From Nannochloris sp. 'desiccata' (Eukaryota > Chlorophyta > Trebouxiophyceae > Chlorellales > Chlorellaceae), in NCBI GenBank assembly GCA_019044685.2, contig JAGTXX020000015.1:806001-870000 (forward strand): DNA of 64,000 nucleotides, written 5' to 3'. The first letter of the stretch is position 1; every line of letters begins with the position of its first letter. Below the pieces are notes generated by a model. That model was not told the origin of the DNA, ran no database searches, and worked only from the letters and a program-made list of their open reading frames with translations. Below are positions 46,111 through 55,100 of the stretch, piece by piece. The position numbers and the translations under genes are program-made.

Positions 46111-46458
46111 TACTAAAACAAAACAAAATAAAAACAAAATCGAGAATACCGGTACTCGACTTTTCAATTTTCTTTGTTTTTTTCCTTTAGAGTCACCAAC
46201 TGATTTTAGATTAGATGCGCCAAGGCCAATGCAGCGAGAGTATAATTAAAAGTACTGTACGACCTCTGCTTAAAAACTAGTTTTGTAAATTTCAGTTTAT
46301 AGTGTTCCCCCACGTTTGTTGTAATGGCTCTTTTCTTTATATTAACACAAAAAGAAACAGATGGTTTAATTTAAAGTAAAGGGCAGTTTATTTACGGAAA
46401 TATAAGTAAGAAGGGAGTGGTCTTGTAATGCTTTGTTTCAATTACGAGCTCTCTACCT
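46111..46458. other. Convergent intergenic region NUMOD3 / ankyrin-kinase
   Basis: 348 bp between two 3' ends. An A-rich tract (AAACAAAACAAAATAAAAAC) begins at 46116. No gene or repeat found. Confidence 0.5.
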
Positions 46459-48353
46459 TCAAGGCGTTCCTTCATCAGCTGCCAGTTCCCGCAGTCTCGC
46501 GGCAATATCCACAAAGCTTAGTCTCCTAGAAGGGTTTCTGTCCATGCATTTCTTTAGCAAGTCAATGTAACGATCTATTGTCCTTGGAGAAGTTGCCTTT
46601 GGCCCAGGAAGGGCGCTGGGATCGGGCACAGGCAGCCCGTCGCCTTTCAAAATCGCCCCAGGAATCTGCAATGAAAACTAAAAAAAAAAAAAACTTGTTA
46701 TCTGAGGGCGAGATGCAGAAAACTGTACTTTATTATATTAACACCATTTGGCATTAACCTTACCATAAACTGATTGATGTGAGTCCAAGGAAGCTCCCAC
46801 GTTAAAAGCTCCCACATGACAACACCAAAGGAGTAGACGTCGCTCGCAGGGAGCCATTTCCCCGTCTCAAGTACTTCTGGAGCAAGCCAACGTGCGTTCA
46901 TATTGCTCGATGTGCTCCCTGCGTGGGTCTCTGTGGTCACTTCTTCCATCATTTTACTCAAACCCAAATCTGCTATCTTGACTCTCCAGGCAGAGTCAAC
47001 GAGCAAGTTGAGAGATTTGAGATCTCTGTGAAGAATTGGTGTCCGTTGATGAAGATGCACCATACCTGCTGCTGCATCGATGAGCATACTTAAGCGACGC
47101 ACCCATATTAAATTGGCAGCCAGATTTGGGTTACTTTTGCACTTCTTCATTGTGTCAAACAAGGAACCTCGAGAGCACAACTCTGTCACCATGCATGGCG
47201 GGTCAGAGCACATACCCAAGAAAGCAACGACGTGAGGGTGCCTAATTCCGGCCAACAAGTCCGCCTCGTCTTTGATCTTTTTCAACAGCATTGTTGAAAA
47301 CTCAATCTCTGACTCGATGCTTCCGCCAGGAAAGGTGAAGCGTTTGGCAGCAACTTCAGAACCGTGCCATGTTGCACGGTAGACTTCGGCGTATGAACCT
47401 CGGCCGAGCAACGTACCAAGCTGTAATTGATCAAAAGGAATGACCCAAGTCTGGTGAGAAACGGATCTTCTTTGCTCAAGGGAAGGTATCGCCCCGGCTT
47501 CTGGTTGGAACGTTTGCACAGGGGCTGTAGGCTCTGAGATGGTATTTGTAGCAGTAGATGGCCATGCCAACGGGGAAGCTATCGATGATCCAGAGGCGTG
47601 TATTGCAGGTGCTTCAGCTGAGCGAGGGGTCTCGTTGTGTCTCTTTTGCTCAAGCCTGGCTAGATGCCTTTCAAGGGACTGTTTTATTTCCTTTTTACCT
47701 TTACCTTTCACGTGCTCCAATGTTTTTTTAATTTGGTCAATATCATCGACATACTGCAATAACACCTCAATACAGGCAACCTTTCTACTAACATCATAAT
47801 GAAGGAAAGACAACATCAATGCTGTCTTTCCTTCATTATCAGCAGCATTCACATCGGCACCATGCTTCAGTAACACCTCAAGATAGTCAACTTTCCCACC
47901 AGAGGCTGCCTCCATCAATGCTGTCTTGCCGTCATTATTGGTAACATTCACGTCGGCACCATGCTTCAGTAACACCTCAAGATAGTCAACTTTCCCACCA
48001 GAGGCTGCCCAGTTCAATGCTGTGTTGCCGTGATTATCAGCAACATTCACATCGGCACCATGCTTCACTAACACCTCAAGACAGTTAACGTCTCCATTAA
48101 AGACTGCCAACATCAATGCTGTACAACTGTGATTATCACAATAATTCACATCGGCGCCATGCTTTAGTAACAGCTTAACACAGTCTACATATCCTTCTTT
48201 TGCTGCCTCCATCAATGCTGTATGTCCTTCATTATCCGCAACATTCACATTGGCACCATTCCTTACCAAGCGTTCTACCTTGCCGATATTGTTGACCCGT
48301 ACGGCCTCAAGAAGTTCCAAGTCCAAGCTTTCGGAAGAGAAACAAATACCCAT
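46459..48353 (-). CDS. Ankyrin-repeat tyrosine-kinase-like (TKL/Raf-like) protein kinase
   Basis: Two exons: 48353-46764 and 46665-46459, intron 46763-46666 (98 bp, GTAAGG...TTGCAG, phase 0); 598 residues. The longer frame to 48383 has no ATG, so I start at MGICFSSESLDLELL, which carries Met-Gly-x-Cys, a possible myristoylation/palmitoylation site. About six ankyrin repeats of 33 residues follow (TALMEAA...GHADVN type). A Ser/Pro linker precedes the kinase: Gly loop GRGSYAEVYRATWHG, Lys in EVAAKRF, HRDLKSLNLLVD, ADLGLSK (DLG in place of DFG), ARWLAPEVL, SFGVVMWELLTWELPW. The second exon completes the C-lobe (CMDRNPSRRLSFVDIAARLREL). The active-site residues needed for catalysis are present. 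The neighbouring gene at 49901 is its ankyrin-only, kinase-less duplicate. Confidence 0.88.
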
Positions 48354-49210
48354 CAAAAGTGAATTCCAAAGTAAATGGCTCAATGTGCAATAGCCAAATA
48401 TCGATTAGCGCCACACAACTCTTTGACGCAGTGTGGATTATCTCAGCGGTCTTCCAAAATTACCTGCCGCTTTGCACAACTATTAGTAGAGCCAACCTTG
48501 TCTTGAATCTGTCAGGACCGTTCTCTAAAGAATCAGTCTCTAAAACCAGGATTTTTTTCAATCACCTGTAGCAATCGCTTTTTTGATTAGTCAGGCAACA
48601 CGGAGATCTTCTACATATATAGCAGAGAGCCTGCCTGCCTGGAGCTTCAGCAACTTTGGCCCTCTGGTCCCCGTCGCATCTTTTAGTTACTCACTTGCTC
48701 ATGCACATTCTCTTAAATTAAAGAGCGCCTAGGATACCTGGATCTGAAGGGCTCGGTTTTAAATGCTAGGATTTGTTTTTAACCTACTGTGTAAGAAAGG
48801 ATCATCATCATCAGCTCGAGGTTACACCGCTGTATCTATTATTTTATTTCGAAAATGCAGCTTGACAAGAATCATAGGGTAACTTACCTCTCCTGTGAAT
48901 ATACACACAAAGTTAAAACGCTGGCTTTGGGGGCACCTGGTACGAAGATTAAGTACCAAAAAATCTTTCACTCCTTGCCAATGAGGGCAATTAATTCAAT
49001 GCTCATCAATTTGAACGGTATCACGCCGAAAGTTTTGCTCTTAAAAAGCTGCAGCAATTAGTATCGTTGAATTTATTTACAAATTATCAGAATAGAAATT
49101 TAGTTTCTTAACGCTTTTAGTTATATCTTTTTTTTGGTTTTCTTTTTTTCTTGGAATCCTCCAATCCTTGCCAGCGTCTGCAGACCAATGACATCAATTA
49201 CATTTCAAAC
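48354..49210. other. Duplicated promoter / 3' flank, left copy
   Basis: 857 bp. Long segments match 51485-52155 in the same order, for example GCGCCACACAACTCTTTGAC, GTCAGGACCGTTCTCTAAAG and TTATTTTATTTCGAAAATGC. About 164 bp present here (48651-48814) are missing from the other copy, with TCAG at both ends. The region joins the ankyrin-kinase 5' end to the decayed AASDH 3' end. Confidence 0.8.
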
Positions 49211-49715
49211 TCAGGCGTGAGTAGACAATAAAAGATGATCATCACGACATCCAACGTAAATAGCACCTCTATTAGCAGCAATCTGACCATAAACTATAGT
49301 TGAAAAACTAGGGGCGGGCAGCTGAAAACGACCGGCAATGTTGAACATCACCGCCCTGCAGCTGCCATCTTCGCTCTGGCTAGTGTTGCTGGTATTTAAG
49401 CAAAGTACCTGCCCATCAGATGCGCTTACTAGGATATCAATACAGTCTCTAGCCTCTATATCTTCATCTGTTGATAAATAAGAATCAGGCTCCAGTAACA
49501 ACAACCCTGTGATGGCACCACCACCACCACCACCACCAATTGCAATCACTTGATAGCGGCCCTGTATTGAACCATCTGCCACTCCAAGCCACGTTACTTG
49601 CCCACTACGAGACCCCACCAGTATCATATTTATCTTTGCAGAGTAAACAGCAAATCTTTAGTCCGGCGAGGGTCCAAAGGAAGAAAGGCGCAGCCTGACC
49701 TCGCCGCCGCCGCAA
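49211..49715 (-). pseudogene. Decayed copy of the AASDH-like gene (3' end fused to a 5' fragment)
   Basis: Bases 49211-49652 match the last about 440 bp of the AASDH-like gene (52165-52602), with shared peptides such as MILVGSRSGQVTWLGVADGS and VYGQIAANRGAIYVGCRDDH. The last codons are frameshifted, and the ending differs from that of the full gene. From about 49651 to 49715 the match jumps to a segment near the 5' end of the gene (55571-55640), so about 3 kb of the middle is deleted. AGCA is shared at the breakpoint. No start or catalytic domain remains, so I regard it as a pseudogene. Confidence 0.85.
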
Positions 49716-49723
49716 AAAAACCA

Positions 49724-49862
49724 ATACTGGCTTTAGAACTTATATGGGGACACGATTTGCTGAATTAGCTGAGGGAGGAATAACAAGGGGGACTGCTTCT
49801 GGAGCTATTCGTCGCAAATCCTCTTACTGCAAAGTCCTTTTCGGCAAAGGTGAGGAGAGAAA
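49724..49862 (+). pseudogene. Fragment of the NUMOD3 gene
   Basis: Matches 45603-45738 of the intact NUMOD3 gene: both contain ACACGATTTGCTGAATTAGC and GGAGCTATTCGTCGCAAATC, and the peptides TRFAELAEGGITRGTASGAI and TRFAELAERGIKRRAASGAI correspond. The fragment ends near AAAGGTGAGGAGAG, after which the sequence matches the ankyrin-kinase gene instead. It has neither start nor complete domain. Confidence 0.85.
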
Positions 49863-49900
49863 ACAAGAAATATTTAAAGGAGTCTCGCGTGGGATCTCTT

Positions 49901-51484
49901 TTACTCAAGCTTGGCTAGATGCCTTTGCAGGGACTGTTTTATTTCCTTTGTAGCTGCACAATCCACGTGTACGAAGCAGGGTACCTCCAATGCGGTTTTT
50001 ATTTGGTCAATATCATTGACATGCTTCAATAACACCTCGAGACAGTCAACATGTCCATGAGAGGCTGCCAACATCAATGCTGTCCGCCCGTCATTACAAA
50101 CGAAATTCACATCGGTGCCATGCTTCAGTAACACCTCAAGACAGTCAACTCTTTCATAATATGCTGCCCACATCAATGCTGTCCTGCCGTCATGAACAGC
50201 ATAATTCACATCGGCGCCATGCTTCAGTAACACATCAAGACAATCGGCATGTTCATTATCCGCTGCCCAATACAATGCTGTCCTGCCGTGATTATCAGCA
50301 ACTGTCACATCAGCACCATCCTTCAATAACACCTCAAGACAGTCTACATATCCTTCTTCTGCTGCCTTCATCAATGCTGTCTTGCCGTCATTATAAGCAA
50401 CATTCACATCTGCACCATGCTTCAATAACACCTCGAGACACTCAACTTTTCCATTGGAGGCTGCATCTATCAATGCTGTCCGCTCGTGATTACAAACAGC
50501 ATTCACATCGGCACCATGCTTCAGAAACACCTTAAGACAGTCGACATGTCCAGTAAATGCTGCATACATCAATGCTGTCCTGCCGTCATGATCAGCATAA
50601 TTCACATCGGCGCCATGCTTCAGTAACACATCAAGACAATCGGCATGTTCATTATCCGCTGCCCAATACAATGCTGTCCTGCCGTGATTATCAGCAACTG
50701 TCACATCAGCACCATCCTTCAATAACACCTCAAGACAGTCTACATATCCTTCTTCTGCTGCCTTCATCAATGCTGTCTTGCCGTCATTATAAGCAACATT
50801 CACATCTGCACCATGCTTCAATAACACCTCGAGACACTCAACTTTTCCATTGGAGGCTGCATCTATCAATGCTGTCCGCTCGTGATTACAAACAGCATTC
50901 ACATCGGCACCATGCTTCAGAAACACCTTAAGACAGTCGACATGTCCAGTAAATGCTGCATACATCAATGCTGTCTTGCCTCGGTTATTGGCATCATTCA
51001 CATCGGCACCATGCTTCAGTAACACATCAAGACAATCGACATGTCCACTAGCGGCTGCCCACATCAATGCTGTCATTCTGGGATTATCAGCAATATTCAC
51101 TTCGGCGCCATACTTCAGTAACACCTCAAGGCAATCAACTTTTCCATAATATGCTGCCCAATATAATGCTGTCCTACCTTTCTTATCAGCATAATTCACT
51201 TCGGCGCCATGCTTCAGTAACACATCAAGACAATCGGCATGTCCATTAAGGGCTGCCAATGTCAATGCTGTGCCGCCTTTCTTATTGGCAGCATTCAAAC
51301 CAGCGCCGTGTTCCAGTAACGCCTCAACGCAGTCAACTTTTCCATGAGAGGCTGCCAACGGCAATGCTGTATGTCCTTCATTATCAGCAACATTTACATC
51401 AGCGCCATTCCTTACCAAGCGTTCTACCTCGCCGAGATCGTTAACCCGCACAGCCTCAAAAAGTTCCATGTATAAATGACTCAT
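49901..51484 (-). CDS. Ankyrin-repeat protein, kinase-less duplicate of the 46459 gene
   Basis: Single exon, 527 residues, started at MSHLYMELFEAVRVNDLGEV (51484). The N-terminal helix (ELFEAVRVNDLGEVERLVRNGADVNVAD) and C-terminal ATKEIKQSLQRHLAKLE correspond to the ankyrin-kinase gene. About 15 ankyrin repeats are present against about six there. The frame ends GAG-TAA where the kinase gene has GAG-CAA at the same place, and recognisable homology continues about 25 bp past this stop, then ends. The kinase domain is absent. Four repeats are duplicated almost exactly in tandem (50185-50976). There is no Met-Gly-x-Cys at the start. It may make an ankyrin-only protein, or it may be an expressed pseudogene. 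Confidence 0.8.
   Translation of the reverse strand: MSHLYMELFEAVRVNDLGEVERLVRNGADVNVADNEGHTALPLAASHGKVDCVEALLEHGAGLNAANKKGGTALTLAALNGHADCLDVLLKHGAEVNYADKKGRTALYWAAYYGKVDCLEVLLKYGAEVNIADNPRMTALMWAAASGHVDCLDVLLKHGADVNDANNRGKTALMYAAFTGHVDCLKVFLKHGADVNAVCNHERTALIDAASNGKVECLEVLLKHGADVNVAYNDGKTALMKAAEEGYVDCLEVLLKDGADVTVADNHGRTALYWAADNEHADCLDVLLKHGADVNYADHDGRTALMYAAFTGHVDCLKVFLKHGADVNAVCNHERTALIDAASNGKVECLEVLLKHGADVNVAYNDGKTALMKAAEEGYVDCLEVLLKDGADVTVADNHGRTALYWAADNEHADCLDVLLKHGADVNYAVHDGRTALMWAAYYERVDCLEVLLKHGTDVNFVCNDGRTALMLAASHGHVDCLEVLLKHVNDIDQIKTALEVPCFVHVDCAATKEIKQSLQRHLAKLE
50185..50976 (-). repeat. 396-bp tandem duplication (four ankyrin repeats)
   Basis: Bases 50185-50580 and 50581-50976 match at offset 396 (4 x 99 bp, four repeats of 33 codons). 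By eye I see one difference (CATGAACAGC against CATGATCAGC), so the event is recent or the copies are kept alike by conversion. The reading frame is preserved. Confidence 0.88.
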
Positions 51485-52155
51485 CAATAGTAAATTCCAA
51501 AGGGATCAATATGCGAAACCCAACTAAACCATGAATTAGCGCCACACAACTCTTTGACAAAGTGTGGATTATCTCAGCTGTCTTCTAAAATTATCCGCCG
51601 CTTTGAACACCGAACTGTACCGCTGCACAACTAGAGCCAACCTTGTCTTGAATCTGTCAGGACCGTTCTCTAAAGAATCAGTCAGACTCAGTCTCCGAAA
51701 ACAGGACCTTTCTATCACCTGTAGCAATCGCTTTTTTGATTAGTCAGGCAACACGGAGATCTTCTACATATATAGCAGAGAGCCTGCTGGAGCTTTAGCT
51801 CGAGGTTACACCGCTGTATCAATTATTTTATTTCGAAAATGCAGCTTGACGAGAATCAAAGGGTTACTCACCTCTCTGGTGAATAGGCACACGAAACTCT
51901 GGCTTTGGGGGCACCTGGTATTTAATCTTTCACTCCTTGCCCATGAGGGCAACCAATTGAATGTTCATCAATTTGAATAGTATGACCCGAAAGTTTTGCT
52001 CCTAAGAAAGTTGCAGCAATTAGTATTATTAAATCTATATACAAATTATCAGAATAGAAATCTAGTTGCTTTACGCTTTTAGTTCTCTTTTTTATGGTTG
52101 TCTTTTTACCCTCCAATCCTTGCTGGCGTCTGAACCAATGCTTGGATGACATCAA
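51485..52155. other. Duplicated promoter / 3' flank, right copy
   Basis: 671 bp matching 48354-49210, but lacking about 164 bp of that copy. It links the ankyrin-only gene to the intact AASDH-like gene. Confidence 0.8.
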
Positions 52156-55100
52156 TTACATTTCAACCTCAGGCGTTTGTAGACAATAAAGATGATCATC
52201 ACGACATCCAACGTAAATAGCACCTCTATTAGCAGCAATCTGACCATAAACTATAGTTGAAAAACTAGGGGCGGGCAGCTGAAAACGACCGGCAATGTTG
52301 AACATAACCGCCCCGCAGCTGCCATCTCCTCTCTGGCTGGTGTTGCTGGTATTTAAGCAAAGTACCTGCCCATCGGATGTGCTCACTAAAATACCAATAC
52401 AGTCTCTAGTCTCTATATCTTCATCTGTTGATAAATAAGAATCAGGCTCCAGTAACAACAACCCTGTGATGGCACCACCACCACCATTTGCAATCACTAG
52501 ATAGCGCCCCTGTATTGAACCATCTGCCACACCAAGCCACGTTACTTGCCCACTACGAGACCCTACAAGTATCATATTCATGGTAGCAGAGTAAACAGCA
52601 GGAATATAATATCCACCAGGGTCGATCATTCTATGCCAAAGTTCTTTTCCAGTGTCAGCATCCACCACCATCACCGCTCCCGATGCCATCACCACGACAA
52701 CGAGCAACTGTGTTGCTGCCGCTGTTGCTGTTGCGAGATTTGGGGAAGAAGGAGGAGAAAAATAATCTGTGTTTAGAGTGTTTATTATAGTCGGTGCAGC
52801 CAAGATAGGGGACCCACAATCATGTTTCCAGAGAACACTGAATTCAAGTTGTTGTGACCTCGTGCACGTGGCTGCCATTTTTAATTCTTTTGCCATCACA
52901 GCCATCAATGTGCCATCCAAGCAGGCTACACATACGAACGAATCATGCACTACGATACCAGCAGAAACTGCAGCAGGTAAAGGCAGCGTAGCTACGATTT
53001 GAGCTTGATTGTTAATTACTATTAATTTCTTGCCGTGCCCTGCTGCCCAAATAAGATTCTTCTTATCACTTAGAAGATCCACAGCAGGCGCAGCACGCAT
53101 CCCACCACCGCCAACATCAATACCACCAGTACTACTTTCTTGAAAGACCTCTTCACCAGTGGAAGAGTCTAGATATTTAATTTTACCAGAGTTCAAGCCA
53201 ACAGCCAGCACTTTAGCTGCACCTGCCCCCGCAGCCTCCTCCATGGGTGCCTCATTTCCTGCTCGCAAAGAGTCGATAAGCACCATTCCTGGATCGGGTT
53301 GCTCATTGGGTATATCGGTGCTCCATATAACCTCGCCAGAAGAAGCATCAAAGCAAGATACATCACCGCCATGTGATGCAGCAAAGACTGCTGCACGCTC
53401 AGTACGAGGAAAGCTAACAACACTGTGTTCATTGTCAATGCTATTCCTGTTAGCATGCTGGTTCTGCTGCTGTAAAAGTAGAGGAGGTGCATCGACACAG
53501 CCTTTCATTTTAGAACGCCAAAGAACTCGAAGCTCAGGAATATGAACGCTAGGAGCTCGGAGCTCTTTCGTCATGGTGCCCTCAACCCGCTGTTGTTTAT
53601 TATGTAAGCTTTGAGAAGAAGAAGAAGCAGCAGCAGCAAGGGTGCGTACAGTTGGATTTTGAAATATCTTTTCTACTTTAATTCCCAGTATTTCAGCAAT
53701 AGTCACCGCGGTCACAGAGGTACCTCCTAGCACCGTAAATAGATTATTCATTGGCTCAAAGTCATTGTGGCCAAGGGCAGCAGCAAAGGCTTGGTGCACC
53801 TCAGCTTCAGACAATGGCCTGGTTTTAATGCGCTTTGACCTGCCTTGTGGTACATCAACACCAAGTATTGATTCTGATTGTGCCAAACGTGGTGGTGGGA
53901 GAGCGCTGCGGTCAATCTTTCCTCCTGAAGACCGAGGCAGTTTGACCATGATTTCAAAATAAAAATCGATTTCAGCACGTGCTGAGATCACGTGGTTAGA
54001 GGCACACAGAGATTTCAACTCGTCTTTTAACTCATGCCAGCACCCTTCATTCAATCTACCAACAAAATACCTATCGTGTAGCTCTATATACACACCTAAA
54101 ACTCTCTTCTTCATTTCCTCCTCTTTTATCACCACTGCGGCTGCTGGCCACATTTTCACAGCCACAGCATGCACAGCATGATGTCCTCGAATCACCTCTT
54201 CCACTTCCGACAGATCTACTCTCACTCCGTTAATTTTAATTTGTAAATCTCTTCTGCCTAGAATACATAGCCTGCCTTGGGTGTCTATACCGCCAACATC
54301 ACCAGAGCGGAAAAATAAAGTTGTGCCAATACAACAATTTCCTTCTTCTTCTTTTTTCTTACTTTTTGCCACAATAGCAGTGCCAGATGGAGGCATAGTA
54401 CTTTTCTCAAGAGATCCTAGGCAATAGGATGCACCTTCTTGAGTATCTACTTGAATAAACTTATTGCCTAGGTAAACATGGCTATCAACATTGACGGTAA
54501 CAGGAAGGGAGGCATCATTAATTTTTGAAGAACGATGGTCATAATACCCTAAATAGCCAGCTGCTACACCCCACCCACCGAGCAGCACCTCGCCTACGGC
54601 ACCAGGACACGCGTGTACCAGTTCAACATCCCCTTCGCAACCATCATCGTCTTCTTCCTTTATTTTAGCTAAAACCACGACAACGCCTTTTATTGGCAGC
54701 CCAGCAGGCACAGCAGCTGAATTAATTTTGGAATTCAGTATCGGAACTAGGTTGCTGCATTCTAGGATCGTCGCATCAGCAGCTACCTCAGTCGTTCCAT
54801 ACAAATTCAATATTCGACATTCTTTAGGGAGAAGCATGCCTTGCATGTCATCGAGTAGCTGCCAAGGAAGCTGCTCACCACTACTGACAACCTGACGTAG
54901 CTTCAGTTGCTGCCTCCTCTCTTGATTTCTCGTCTCTTCACCGTAACAACAGCAGGCGCTGACCATCTGCTGCCATACTGTAGGTACAGCAGTCATATGT
55001 GTCACCTTGTACTGTATCAGACTGTCTACCAAAGTGTACGGGTTGACTGAAATGGAAAATTGTATTGCCAAAATGATGGCGGTACCACCAGAAAGGAGAG

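Noticed and set aside
46680..46696. A run near the ankyrin-kinase as a retroposon poly-A tail
   Set aside because: It lies inside an intron as the pyrimidine tract of the acceptor, and no target-site duplication is visible.
50077..51444. Several + strand open frames rich in His and Ser
   Set aside because: Antisense shadows of the periodic ankyrin repeats on the minus strand.
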